NCBI GenBank assembly: GCA_040768845.1 | Contig: JAXGME010000010.1 | Span: 31,945-95,944, forward strand | DNA: 64,000 nt | From: JAEZHK01 sp040768845 | Lineage (GTDB): Bacteria; Bacillota; Clostridia; Christensenellales; Aristaeellaceae | Direction: 5' to 3' | Part shown: positions 42,152 to 51,077 of the stretch, in pieces | Position numbering within the stretch: the first letter of the stretch is position 1 | How the letters are laid out: each line of letters opens with the position of its first letter | Translations under genes and position numbers: made by a program | Notes under the pieces: model-generated | Database searches by the model: none | What the model saw: only the letters and a program-made list of their open reading frames with translations | What the model was told of the DNA's origin: nothing

Positions 42152-43123
42152 ATGAAAAAAAGCATGAGGTTTGTGGCTCTGGTTCTTTCGATTCTGCTGA
42201 CGCTGGGCCTTGTGGCCGGCGCGGGCGCCGAATCGGACAAGAAGGTCAGGGTCGCGCTGATTCTCGAGGGCGCGATTTCCGACATGAGCTGGAACGCGAC
42301 CGCCTACAACGGCCTGATGAAGATTGAGGCGCTGGGCGCGGAGGTCAAGTACATCGAGAATACGCCCGCCTCCTCCGTGGCCGACGCCATCCGCACCTTC
42401 GGTGACGAGGGCTACGATGTGATCTTCCTGGCCACCAGCAGCTTCGCCGACGCCGGCGCCGCCACCGCCAAGGAATATCCGGAAACCCAGTTCTTCTTCA
42501 TCAATTCCAGCGTGGTGGACACCAATTGCGCCTCCTTTGTCATCCAGGACGCGGAGCAGGGCTTCCTGATGGGCGCGCTGAGCGCGCTGCTCACCCAGTC
42601 CAAAACCGTGGGCTTCATCGGCGGCCTTGAGATCCAGCCCATCAAGAATGGCGGCCAGGGCTTTGCGCAGGGCGTCGCCTACGTCGATCCTGAGATCAAG
42701 ATCCTCTCCCAGAACACCGGCAGTATGGACGATGTCAACGCCGCCAAGGAACTGGCCAAGTCCTTCATCGGCCAGGGTGCGGACGTGCTGTCCCCGATGG
42801 CCAACCAGGCCTCGCTGGGCGTGATGGAAGCGGCCCAGGAGAGCGGCGCCTGCAAGGCGATTGGCTCCGGCCTCAACCAGGAGACCGTCGCGCCCGACGC
42901 CGCGGTTACGGCCGTGGTCAAGGACACCTCCATCGCCTATGAGGCGGCCTACAAGGCCTATCTGGCCGGCGAAATCCCCAACGAGCCCATCAAGATGGGC
43001 GCCGCCCAGGGCGTCATCTACATCGGCGATTACTACACCGAAGTTTCCGACGATGTGAAGGCCGGGATCAACGAAATCTACGCCAAGCTGGCGGCCGGCG
43101 AAATTACCATTACGCTGGAATAA
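42152..43123 (+). CDS. BMP/PnrA-family substrate-binding protein (nucleoside-type ABC importer)
   Basis: A 323-residue exported binding protein. It has a signal peptide (SMRFVALVLSILLTLGLVAG) and the BMP family features VALILEGAISDMSWNATAYNG, GYDVIFLATSSFADA, GFLMGALSALLTQSKTVGFIGG and GADVLSPMANQASLG. BMP proteins usually bind purine nucleosides and are lipoproteins in Bacillota. Here no lipobox cysteine is present near the signal end (GAGAESDKK), so anchoring is unclear. Start behind AGGAGAAGGG. First gene of a four-gene importer operon. Confidence 0.88.
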   Translation: MKKSMRFVALVLSILLTLGLVAGAGAESDKKVRVALILEGAISDMSWNATAYNGLMKIEALGAEVKYIENTPASSVADAIRTFGDEGYDVIFLATSSFADAGAATAKEYPETQFFFINSSVVDTNCASFVIQDAEQGFLMGALSALLTQSKTVGFIGGLEIQPIKNGGQGFAQGVAYVDPEIKILSQNTGSMDDVNAAKELAKSFIGQGADVLSPMANQASLGVMEAAQESGACKAIGSGLNQETVAPDAAVTAVVKDTSIAYEAAYKAYLAGEIPNEPIKMGAAQGVIYIGDYYTEVSDDVKAGINEIYAKLAAGEITITLE

Positions 43124-43144
43124 GCCCGCGGCACTTCAAACCGT

Positions 43145-43171
43145 CCGGTCCGGCCCGTGCGGCCGGACCGG
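43145..43171 (+). terminator. Strong hairpin between the binding-protein and permease genes
   Basis: An 11-bp perfect stem (CCGGTCCGGCC, loop CGTGC, complement) without a T-tract. Such hairpins protect the upstream message or attenuate transcription so that binding protein exceeds permease; that role is inferred. Confidence 0.6.
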
Positions 43172-43289
43172 ATTTGGCGCGATGCTCTGGCGCGATGCGG
43201 TGCGCCGCGCTTTTGCAACATACGGGTTTTCCCGGCGGATCGGGCCCACGGCGGGCCGGGCCGCTCCAGCACATGCGGGAGGGGATTCA

Positions 43290-44408
43290 ATGACCACAAG
43301 CGTGCTCGGCAAGCTAAAGAGCGGTCTGAAGAGCATTTACTATCCGGTGGCGGCGCTCGTCATATCGCTCCTGATCGGCAGCGTCGTCATCCTGCTGACG
43401 TCCTCGTCCAGCCCGATGGAAGCGTATCGGGCGATGCTCAAGGGCGCCTTTGGAACGTCGCGCGCCTGGAGCGAGACCGTCATCAAGGCCATTCCGTTCA
43501 TGTTTACAGCGCTCAGCTTCGCCATCGCGCGGCGCTGCGGCATCATCAACCTGGGCGCGGAGGGCCAGTTCAAGGTGGGCGCGCTCATGGCGACGCTGGT
43601 GGCGGTGAACTTCGAAGGGCTGCCCATGGCCCTGCACCTGCCGCTGACACTGGCGGCGGGCTTTGTCGGCGGCGCGGTCTACGGCCTCATCGTCGGCCTT
43701 CTGAAGGTGCGCTTCGGCGCCAGTGAATTGATCACCACCATCATGCTCAACTACGTGGCGTCGCAGATCATCGACTTCTGCGTCAACGGGCCGATGAAGG
43801 ACAGCGCCAACAGCTCCTACCCGCAGAGCGCGCAGATCTACGCCAGCGCGGCGATGCCCGGGATGTTCGGCTCCCGGCTGCACTGGGGCCTCGTGCTGGT
43901 GGTTGTGATGATCGTGTTCTATTATTTCTTCCTGTGGAAGACCACCAAGGGCTTTGAGATGCGCGTGGTGGGCCTCAACCCCAGCGCCGGCGCCTACGCC
44001 GGCATGAGCATCCGCAAGGCCAGCCTTTTGTCAATGCTCCTGGCGGGCGGCTTCGCGGGGCTGGGCGGCTGTGTGGAGATCATCGCGGTGCAGTCCCGGC
44101 TGATGCTGACATCCTTTACCGTGTCCTACGGCTTTACGGGCATCGCGGTGGCGCTGATGGGCAACAACAACCCCGTGGGCATCTTCCTGTCGGGCATCCT
44201 GTTTGGCGGGCTGCAAAACGGCTCTCTCAAGATGCAGACGCTCACCGACGTATCCTCCTCGGTGGTGCTGGTCGTGCAGGCGCTGATCATCCTGTTTATC
44301 GCGGGGCGCTCCATGTTCGTGTGGCGCCAGCGGGCCAGGGCGGTCAACGCGAAGGGGCCCTCCGACCCGACCAAGCCCATTGCGAATGCGGGAGGTGAGT
44401 CGGCGTGA
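43290..44408 (+). CDS. ABC importer permease, BMP/nucleoside type (first)
   Basis: A 372-residue permease with about nine helices starting MTTSVLGKLKSG behind GGGAGGGG. The family block FTALSFAIARRCGIINLGAEGQ is clear, with the coupling-loop region MRVVGLNPSAGAYAGMSIRKA. It pairs with the shorter permease at 44405 in the NupP/NupQ-like arrangement for nucleoside or simple-sugar-type importers. Confidence 0.9.
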   Translation: MTTSVLGKLKSGLKSIYYPVAALVISLLIGSVVILLTSSSSPMEAYRAMLKGAFGTSRAWSETVIKAIPFMFTALSFAIARRCGIINLGAEGQFKVGALMATLVAVNFEGLPMALHLPLTLAAGFVGGAVYGLIVGLLKVRFGASELITTIMLNYVASQIIDFCVNGPMKDSANSSYPQSAQIYASAAMPGMFGSRLHWGLVLVVVMIVFYYFFLWKTTKGFEMRVVGLNPSAGAYAGMSIRKASLLSMLLAGGFAGLGGCVEIIAVQSRLMLTSFTVSYGFTGIAVALMGNNNPVGIFLSGILFGGLQNGSLKMQTLTDVSSSVVLVVQALIILFIAGRSMFVWRQRARAVNAKGPSDPTKPIANAGGESA

Positions 44409-45322
44409 ACATTCTGATCAGCTTTCTTTCGTCCCTGATCATGCTCTCCACGCCGACGCTCATCGCGGCGCTGGGCATCGTATTCAGCGAGCGGGCGGGC
44501 ATCGTCAACATCGGCACCGAGGGGATGATGCTGATGGGCGCGCTGGCGGGGGTCATCGGCTCGATGATGACCGGAAGCGTCTGGCTGGGCGCGCTGATCG
44601 CGATGCTGGTGTCGATGCTTTTCGCGGCGATCTTTGCGCTGTTCACCGTCGTCGTCAAGGCGGATCAGACGGTCATCGGCACCGGCATGAACATTCTGGC
44701 GTCGGGGCTCACGATCACGGTCAACCGCGCGGTGTTCGGCGCGTCCACCAGCCCGCCCCGGATCGACGTGTTCGGCAAGACCGCGATCCCGCTGCTTTCA
44801 CAGATTCCGGTCGCGGGCGAGGTGCTTTTCAACCAGCCCGTTCCCGTGTACATCGCGTTTTTGCTGGTGCCGGTGACCTGGTTTGTGATGTTCCGCACCA
44901 ATACGGGCCTCAAGCTGCGCGCCGTGGGCGAAAACCCGCGGGCCTGCGACACCGTGGGCATCAACGTGGCCCGCACCCGCTTTATGAGCGTATTGTACTC
45001 CGGCCTCATGGCGGGCTTTGCCGGTGCCTTCGTCTCCATGGGGCAGATGAGCTTTTTTACCGAAAACATGATCGCCGGCGGCGGATTTATGGCGCTGGCG
45101 GCAGTGGTCTTTGGCAACTACACGCCCTTTGGCGTCATGGGCGCGGCGCTGGTGTTCGGCGCCAGCAACGCGCTGAAATTCCAGCTGCAGGCGTGGAGTA
45201 CCGGCATCCCCTCGCAGTTCCTCGTGATGCTGCCCTATATCATCACGATCCTGGCGCTTTGCGGGCTGATCCGGCGCAGCAACAAGCCGGCCTCGAGCGC
45301 CATCCCCTACGTGAAGGAATAG
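44405..45322 (+). CDS. ABC importer permease, BMP/nucleoside type (second)
   Basis: A 305-residue permease beginning at a GTG overlapping the previous stop (GTGA). Characteristic motifs are LIAALGIVFSERAGIVNIGTEG near residue 20 and LRAVGENPRACDTVGINVARTR. Forms the heterodimeric channel with the preceding permease. Confidence 0.9.
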   Translation: MNILISFLSSLIMLSTPTLIAALGIVFSERAGIVNIGTEGMMLMGALAGVIGSMMTGSVWLGALIAMLVSMLFAAIFALFTVVVKADQTVIGTGMNILASGLTITVNRAVFGASTSPPRIDVFGKTAIPLLSQIPVAGEVLFNQPVPVYIAFLLVPVTWFVMFRTNTGLKLRAVGENPRACDTVGINVARTRFMSVLYSGLMAGFAGAFVSMGQMSFFTENMIAGGGFMALAAVVFGNYTPFGVMGAALVFGASNALKFQLQAWSTGIPSQFLVMLPYIITILALCGLIRRSNKPASSAIPYVKE

Positions 45323-45333
45323 GAGGGAGCGGC

Positions 45334-46854
45334 ATGGCACTACTGGAAATGCGTCACGTTACCAAACGGTTCGGCCCGGTCGTCGCCAACGAGGATGTGA
45401 GCCTCACCGTCGAGCGGGGCGAGGTGCATGCGCTCCTGGGTGAAAACGGCGCGGGCAAGTCCACGCTGATGAACATCCTCTACGGCATGTACGCCCAGAG
45501 CGCGGGCGAGATTCTCTACAACGGAAAGCCCGTGCGCATCCGCGACCCGAAACAGGCCATCGAGCTGGGCATCGGCATGGTGCACCAGCACTTCATGCTG
45601 ATTCCCGCGCTGACCGCCATCGAAAACGTGGTGTTGGGCTACGCCGGGAACCGCGAGGTGCTGGATCTGAAGACCGCGGCGGCGCGCTTTACCGAGATGG
45701 CGGCGCGCTATAACATGAACATCGACCCCTGGTGCAAGGTGGAGCAGCTGTCCGTAGGGCAGCAGCAGCGCCTGGAGATCCTGAAGGCGCTGTACCGGAA
45801 CGTGGAGCTTCTGATACTGGACGAACCCACGGCCGTGCTCACGCCCCAGGAAGTCGAGGGCCTCTTTGAAATGATCCGCCAGCTGACCCGCGAGGGCAAA
45901 ACGGTGATCTTCATCAGCCACAAGCTGAACGAGATCATGACCATCTGCGACCGCTGCACCGTGCTGCGCCTCGGCCGCGTCGTGGCTTCCGGCATCCCCA
46001 TCGCCCAGATCACCGACAAGCAGCAGCTGGCGGCGCTGATGGTGGGCAAGAGCGTGGACCTGATGGTCCGCAAGGACGCGAGCGCGCCCGGGAAAACCGT
46101 TCTCAGGGTGGAGCACCTCTCCTGTCTGAGCGTGCGCAACCTGCCGGCGGTGCGGGATGTGTGCTTTGAACTTCGGGAGGGCGAAATCCTCTCGGTCTGC
46201 GGCGTGGACGGCAACGGCCAGTCGGAGCTGGTCAAGGCCGTCTGCGGCCTCGTCCGGCCCACCGGGGGCAGGATCCTGATCGACGGGGAGGACGTGGCGG
46301 GCAAGCCGCCCCGATCGATCCTGAAGCGCGGCGTTTCCCACATTCCGGAGGACCGGCACAAGATGGGCATGGTCGCCCGGATGAACATCCGCGAAAACCT
46401 GACGCTGATGAGCTATGACGAGCGCCCCTTCTCCCAAAAGGGCGTGCTCAGATGGCGCTGGATCGACCGGCACGCCGCGGATCTGTGCGCGCGCTACGGC
46501 GTCAAGACTCCCGGTGTGTCCGAGTACGCGGGCAACCTGTCCGGCGGCAACCAGCAGAAATTTGTCGTCGGGCGCGAGCTGGATCGGAAGCCCCGCCTGC
46601 TGGTGGCGGTGCATCCGTCCCGGGGCCTTGACATCGGCGCCACCAAGTACATTCAGGCCCGCATCGTGGAGGAGCGCGACCGCGGCGCCGCGGTGCTGCT
46701 GGTCTCCACGGAACTGGATGAAATTCTGGAGATGTCCGACCGCATTCTGGTCATCTACGAGGGCGAGATCATGGGCATCGTCGACCAGAAGGACGCCACG
46801 CGGAACGGCCTGGGCCTGATGATGGCCGGCGAGCGCGCCAGGCAGCAGGCGTAG
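45334..46854 (+). CDS. ABC importer ATPase with two nucleotide-binding domains (RbsA/NupO-like)
   Basis: A 506-residue ATPase starting MALLEMRHV behind AGGAGGG. The first domain has Walker A GENGAGKST, signature LSVGQQQRLEI and Walker B LLILDEPTAVL. The second has a relaxed Walker A (GVDGNGQSEL), signature LSGGNQQKFVVGREL and HPSRGLDIGATKYI. This double-domain design with an altered second site is standard for sugar and nucleoside importers. The open frame upstream of the start is a shadow of the permease gene. Confidence 0.93.
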   Translation: MALLEMRHVTKRFGPVVANEDVSLTVERGEVHALLGENGAGKSTLMNILYGMYAQSAGEILYNGKPVRIRDPKQAIELGIGMVHQHFMLIPALTAIENVVLGYAGNREVLDLKTAAARFTEMAARYNMNIDPWCKVEQLSVGQQQRLEILKALYRNVELLILDEPTAVLTPQEVEGLFEMIRQLTREGKTVIFISHKLNEIMTICDRCTVLRLGRVVASGIPIAQITDKQQLAALMVGKSVDLMVRKDASAPGKTVLRVEHLSCLSVRNLPAVRDVCFELREGEILSVCGVDGNGQSELVKAVCGLVRPTGGRILIDGEDVAGKPPRSILKRGVSHIPEDRHKMGMVARMNIRENLTLMSYDERPFSQKGVLRWRWIDRHAADLCARYGVKTPGVSEYAGNLSGGNQQKFVVGRELDRKPRLLVAVHPSRGLDIGATKYIQARIVEERDRGAAVLLVSTELDEILEMSDRILVIYEGEIMGIVDQKDATRNGLGLMMAGERARQQA

Positions 46855-46876
46855 ACACGAGGTACCGCGCCGATTC

Positions 46877-46900
46877 GGGCCGCGCCGGCGGGCGCGGCCC
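46877..46900 (+). terminator. Hairpin after the importer operon
   Basis: A 10-bp perfect stem (GGGCCGCGCC, 4-nt loop, GGCGCGGCCC) after the ATPase gene, with no T-tract. Possibly a weak terminator or 3' stabiliser. Confidence 0.5.
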
Positions 46901-46925
46901 GTTCCATGTCACAGGGAGGGCCGCC

Positions 46926-47711
46926 ATGATCCTCATCGGAGAAACGCTGAACAGTTCCGCCCCCGCCATCCTCAAAATCATGACGGAGGGGGACGACGGG
47001 GAAATTGTCCGCCTGATGAAAGCCCAGGAGGCGGCGGGCGCGGATTATCTGGATCTCAACGCCGCGATGTGCCCGGACGAAGGGGAAGCCCTCCGGCGCC
47101 TGACGGCGCTGGCCGTCCGGCACACCCGGTGCGGCATCGCGCTGGATTCGGCCGATCCGGAGGCGTTGATCGGTGCGGCGAGGGCGGCCGGAAATCGGCC
47201 GCTGATCTTCAATTCCGTCACCGCCGACGAGCGCATCGACGCGGTGCTGCCCGTCGCCGCCGGAATGGGCGCCGGGATCATCGCGCTGCCCATGCGTGGC
47301 CGCGTGCCCGGGAACGCGGCAGAGCGCGCCGCCATTGCGTCGGAGATGATCGGGCGGATCACCGGCGCGGGCGTGGCGGCGGACAGTCTTTACATCGACT
47401 GCATCGTGGAACCGCTGTCCGTCGGCGATGCCGGGCCCTGGGAGGCCCTGCGCGCCCTGCGCCTTATCAAGGAAGCGCATCCGTCCGTCCGCGTCACCGG
47501 GGGCATTTCCAACGTTTCCTACGGCCTGCCCGGCCGCCCGCAGGTCAACGCGGCGTTTCTCGCCATGGCCATTGCGCAGGGGCTCGACAGCGCAATCCTG
47601 GACGTCACCGATCCCGTCATACAGGGGGCCCTGCTGGCGGCGCTGGCCCTTCGCGGCGAGGACGAATACTCGCTGAACTACATCCGCCACGCGCGCGCAC
47701 TTTTGCCATAA
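46926..47711 (+). CDS. Pterin-binding methyltransferase (AcsE/MtgA-like methyltetrahydrofolate methyltransferase)
   Basis: A 261-residue TIM-barrel protein of the dihydropteroate synthase/MeTr superfamily. Residues matching the folate-binding set of AcsE are visible: Asp in GIALDSADPEA, Asn in LIFNSVTADE, Asp in LYIDCIVEPLSV and Asn in VTGGISNVSYGLP, plus EAAGADYLDLNAA. These enzymes move a methyl group between tetrahydrofolate and a corrinoid protein. No corrinoid protein or acetyl-CoA synthase gene is adjacent, so the partner is unknown. Start behind AGGGAGG. Confidence 0.85.
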   Translation: MILIGETLNSSAPAILKIMTEGDDGEIVRLMKAQEAAGADYLDLNAAMCPDEGEALRRLTALAVRHTRCGIALDSADPEALIGAARAAGNRPLIFNSVTADERIDAVLPVAAGMGAGIIALPMRGRVPGNAAERAAIASEMIGRITGAGVAADSLYIDCIVEPLSVGDAGPWEALRALRLIKEAHPSVRVTGGISNVSYGLPGRPQVNAAFLAMAIAQGLDSAILDVTDPVIQGALLAALALRGEDEYSLNYIRHARALLP

Positions 47712-47731
47712 GCCCTATTGAGCCCGCCCGG

Positions 47732-47760
47732 TTGATTTTGGGTGGGCGGCATTGTATACT
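47732..47760 (+). promoter_or_regulatory. Promoter of the GH3 glycosidase gene
   Basis: TTGATT (47732-47737), 17-bp spacer, TATACT (47755-47760), 41 bp before the start codon. Confidence 0.75.
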
Positions 47761-47801
47761 GGTGCAAAATGGGAACGCACACTTGGAACAGGAGGGTTTT
47801 C

Positions 47802-50144
47802 ATGCATCCCTATCAGGATACGGGCACATCCCCGGAGGCTCGCGCCCGGGACCTCGTCTCCCGGCTGACGCTGGAGGAGAAGGTCGCGCAACTCAGCGGC
47901 ATCTGGGCGTATGAAGTGCTCACCAATTTTGTCTTTGACGAGGCCAAGGCAAAAAACCGCATGGGCCATGGCATCGGCCAGATCACCCGGGCCGGCGGCT
48001 GCACCAGCCTGAAGCCCCGGGACACCGCGCGGCTGGTCAACCGCATCCAGCGGTTTCTGAAGGATACCATGCGCATCTTCATCCCCGCGCAGGTGCACGA
48101 GGAGAGTTGCGCGGGCCTTCTGGCCAGGGATGCGGACGTGTTTCCGCAGGCACTGGGCGTGGCCGCCAGTTTTTCGCCGGAGATCGCCGGAGAGATGGGC
48201 GGCTTCATCCGCGAGCAGATGGCCGCGCTGGGTTCCCGCCAGGCGCTCGCGCCCCTCATGGACGTGACCCGCGACCCCCGCTGGGGCCGCACCGAGGAAA
48301 CCTACGGCGAGGACCCTTTCCTCGTGGCGCAGATGGGTGTAGCGTACATCCGCGGCCTGCAGGGGGAGGACCCGAAGCGCGGCATCGTCGCCACCGGCAA
48401 GCACTTCGTGGGCTACGGCGCCAGCGAGGGCGGCATGAACTGGGCGCCCGCCCACATCCCGCCGCGGGAATTGGAAGAAACCTACCTGTACCCCTTTGAG
48501 GCGGCGGTGCGCGCGGGCGGTCTGAAGTCCATCATGCCCGGTTACCACGAGCTGGACGGCGTGCCCTGCCACACCAACCGGCAGCTGATCCGGGAGATCC
48601 TGCGGGATAAGTGGGGCTTTGACGGCATCGTGGTGAGCGATTACTTCGCGATCAACCTGATTCACAACTGCCATCGGGCGGCATCAAGCGTGGAGAGCGC
48701 CGCGCGGATGGCGCTGGAAACGGGTGTCGATGTGGAACTGCCCTCCACGGACTGCTATGGTGCGCCCCTCGTCCGGGCCGTGCAGGAAGGGCTGGTCTCC
48801 GAGGAAAAGGTGGATGAGGCCGTCCTGCGCGTGCTGCGCATGAAGTTTGAACTGGGCCTTTTCGAAAACCCCTTCGCGGACGAGGACGGCGTGGAAGCCC
48901 ACTTCCACACCGTTGCCCAGCGCGGCTTTGCGCTCAGGGCCGCTGAAAAATCCATGACGCTTCTGAAAAATGACGGCGTGCTGCCGATTTCCGGGGATAT
49001 CCGCCGGATCGCCGTCGTGGGTCCCAACGCGGACGACGTGCGCAACATGCTGGGCGACTACTCGTTCCCGGCCCATGTGGAATCGCTGATCGACCAGAAC
49101 GACGACAATTTCGCCTCCACGCCCACGCCGGAGGGGGAATACAGCGTGAAGGACGCGCTCCCCCGGATGGACAGCGTGCTTGCCGGCCTCAAAAAGCACC
49201 GGCCGGATGTGGACTTCGTCTATGCCCGGGGCTGCGGCGTCGAGGGCGGCGGGGATGCGGAAATCGAGGCCGCCGTGGAGGCGGCGCGGGGCGCGGAACT
49301 GGTGCTGGCGGTGATGGGCGACAAGGCGGGGCTGATTCTGGACTGCACCTCCGGCGAGGCCCGCGACCGCACCACGCTGAACCTGCCCGGGCGGCAGCGG
49401 GAACTGCTCATGCGGCTTCGGGAAACCGGCGTGCCGGTGGTGCTGGTGCTGGTGAACGGGCGTCCGTTCTCGCTGGTCTGGGAGGATCAGAACCTCTCCG
49501 CCATCCTGGAGGCCTGGCTCCCCGGCGAGGAGGGCGCTGCCGCCATTGCAAAGACGATCTTTGGCGAGAACAATCCCGCCGGGCGCTTGCCCATCACCTT
49601 CCCGCGCTCGGCGGGGCAGGTGCCCGTGTTCTACGCCCACCGGCCCTCCGGCGGCGAATCCCATTGGAAGGGCGCCTATGTGGACGAGAGCAACCTGCCG
49701 CTTTACGCCTTCGGTCACGGCCTGAGCTACACCCGCTTTGCCTACGGCAACCTGAAGCTGCCCGCCGCCGCGCCGGTGGACGGCGAGATCACCATCGAGG
49801 CCGACGTGACCAACACGGGCGACCGCGCGGGCGAGGAAGTCGTCCAGCTCTATATCCGGGACGACTGCGCCTTTGACGTGACCCGCCCGGTGATGGAGCT
49901 CAAGGGCTTTGCGCGCGTCGCGCTGGCGCCGGGCGAGAAAAAGACCGTTCGCTTTACGGTGAATACGGCGCTGCTCTCGTTCCTGAACCGCGCGGGGGAA
50001 TTTGTGGTGGAGCCCGGCGCCCATACGGTGATGATCGGTTCCGCCTCCTCGGACATCCGGCTTGAGGGAACGGTGGAGCTCAACGGGGACGCGCTGCGGG
50101 TGCGCCATCGAGTCTTTGAAACGAAGACGGAAATTCTGGCGTAA
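47802..50144 (+). CDS. Glycoside hydrolase family 3 (beta-glucosidase/beta-xylosidase type)
   Basis: A 780-residue enzyme starting MHPYQDTGTSPEARA behind AGGAGGG. The N-terminal TIM barrel has APLMDVTRDPRWGRTEETYGEDP, TGKHFVGYGASEGGMN and the catalytic nucleophile Asp in FDGIVVSDYFAINL. The second alpha/beta domain (from about residue 385) has SMTLLKNDGVLPI. A fibronectin-III-like C-terminal domain (GEEVVQLYIRD, VMELKGFARVALAPGEKK) completes the architecture. No signal peptide is present, so it acts in the cytoplasm on imported oligosaccharides. Confidence 0.94.
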   Translation: MHPYQDTGTSPEARARDLVSRLTLEEKVAQLSGIWAYEVLTNFVFDEAKAKNRMGHGIGQITRAGGCTSLKPRDTARLVNRIQRFLKDTMRIFIPAQVHEESCAGLLARDADVFPQALGVAASFSPEIAGEMGGFIREQMAALGSRQALAPLMDVTRDPRWGRTEETYGEDPFLVAQMGVAYIRGLQGEDPKRGIVATGKHFVGYGASEGGMNWAPAHIPPRELEETYLYPFEAAVRAGGLKSIMPGYHELDGVPCHTNRQLIREILRDKWGFDGIVVSDYFAINLIHNCHRAASSVESAARMALETGVDVELPSTDCYGAPLVRAVQEGLVSEEKVDEAVLRVLRMKFELGLFENPFADEDGVEAHFHTVAQRGFALRAAEKSMTLLKNDGVLPISGDIRRIAVVGPNADDVRNMLGDYSFPAHVESLIDQNDDNFASTPTPEGEYSVKDALPRMDSVLAGLKKHRPDVDFVYARGCGVEGGGDAEIEAAVEAARGAELVLAVMGDKAGLILDCTSGEARDRTTLNLPGRQRELLMRLRETGVPVVLVLVNGRPFSLVWEDQNLSAILEAWLPGEEGAAAIAKTIFGENNPAGRLPITFPRSAGQVPVFYAHRPSGGESHWKGAYVDESNLPLYAFGHGLSYTRFAYGNLKLPAAAPVDGEITIEADVTNTGDRAGEEVVQLYIRDDCAFDVTRPVMELKGFARVALAPGEKKTVRFTVNTALLSFLNRAGEFVVEPGAHTVMIGSASSDIRLEGTVELNGDALRVRHRVFETKTEILA

Positions 50145-50184
50145 GCCGATTGCGGCCGCGCCACCTTTGCCCGCGGCGGGGAAG

Positions 50185-50330
50185 GGCGGCGCGGCTTTCG
50201 GGGTTTCCCGGAAAAACGAAGGGGGAAGCCATGAAAAGGCGGGCGTTTATCGTCACCGGCGGCGCGGCTTTCGGGGTTTCCCGGAAAAACGAAGGGGGAA
50301 GCCATGAAAAGGCGGGCGTTTATCGTCACC
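50185..50330 (+). repeat. Perfect tandem duplication of 73 bp over a gene start
   Basis: Two identical 73-bp units (50185-50257 and 50258-50330) followed by a 10-base partial third copy. Each contains the ribosome binding site, the start codon and the first codons (MKRRAFIVT) of the short-chain dehydrogenase. Because 73 is not divisible by 3, the first start (50231) opens a different frame of about 68 codons ending at 50434, while the second (50304) reads the enzyme. Confidence 0.93.
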
Positions 50331-51071
50331 GGCGGCGCGGGCGGCATCGGTCGCGCGATCGTGGAGGAAATTATAACGCAGGGGGATTTTGCGCTGGTGA
50401 TCGACACCGACGCGGCCTCCGGCGCTGCACTTGAAGCGCGCTGTCCGCCGGACCAATTGCTGTTCTTCGAGGGCGACATCGCGGAAAAGGCGGTGCTGGA
50501 AGCCTTTTGCGCGCGGGCGGTGGCGGCGGCGGGGGAGATCCACGCCCTCGTCAACAACGCCTGCTTCTCTTTGGGCGGGCTGACCGACTGCGGGTATGAA
50601 GACTTTGAACGGGTGCTCCGGGTCGGCGTGGTGGCGCCCTTTTATCTGACAAAGCTGCTGGTGCCCCACTTTGCGCCGGGCGCCAGCGTGGTCAACATCG
50701 CCTCCACCCGCGCCTTCATGTCCCAGCCGGAAACCGAGAGTTACTCCGCCGCCAAGGGCGGCATCGCCGCGCTGACCCACGCGATGAGCGCCACCCTCGC
50801 CGGGCGCGTTCGGGTGAACGCCATCAGTCCGGGCTGGATTGAAACCGCCGCGTACCGGCGCGAGGCGCCGGATGCGCCCGCTTACGCGGAAGCGGACCTG
50901 CGCCAGCACCCCGCGGGCCGCGTCGGCCACCCCCGGGACATCGCGCGAATGGTGATGTACCTGACGAGCGAGGCGGCCGGATTCATCGACGGCGAAAACA
51001 TCGTCATCGACGGCGGCATGACCCGCCTGATGGTCTACCATGGGGACTTTGGCTGGAAGCTGGACGTCTGA
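50304..51071 (+). CDS. Short-chain dehydrogenase/reductase
   Basis: A 255-residue classical SDR oxidoreductase. It has the cofactor loop VTGGAGGIGRAI, an Asp that suggests NAD preference (VIDTDAA), NNACFSLGG (the NAG motif altered) and Ser in VNIASTRAF. The catalytic Tyr-x-x-x-Lys is SYSAAKGG and PGWIETAAY follows. Substrate unknown. Its ribosome binding site and start codon are duplicated in tandem immediately upstream, which probably lowers or modulates expression. Confidence 0.9.
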   Translation: MKRRAFIVTGGAGGIGRAIVEEIITQGDFALVIDTDAASGAALEARCPPDQLLFFEGDIAEKAVLEAFCARAVAAAGEIHALVNNACFSLGGLTDCGYEDFERVLRVGVVAPFYLTKLLVPHFAPGASVVNIASTRAFMSQPETESYSAAKGGIAALTHAMSATLAGRVRVNAISPGWIETAAYRREAPDAPAYAEADLRQHPAGRVGHPRDIARMVMYLTSEAAGFIDGENIVIDGGMTRLMVYHGDFGWKLDV

Positions 51072-51077
51072 CGGGCA

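Noticed and set aside
44380..45333. N-terminal extension of the importer ATPase frame by 318 codons
   Set aside because: The extension lies out of frame inside the second permease gene; a standard start with AGGAGGG exists at 45334.
48684..50108. A 474-codon minus-strand frame opposite the GH3 gene
   Set aside because: Antisense shadow; the sense frame has the complete GH3 architecture.
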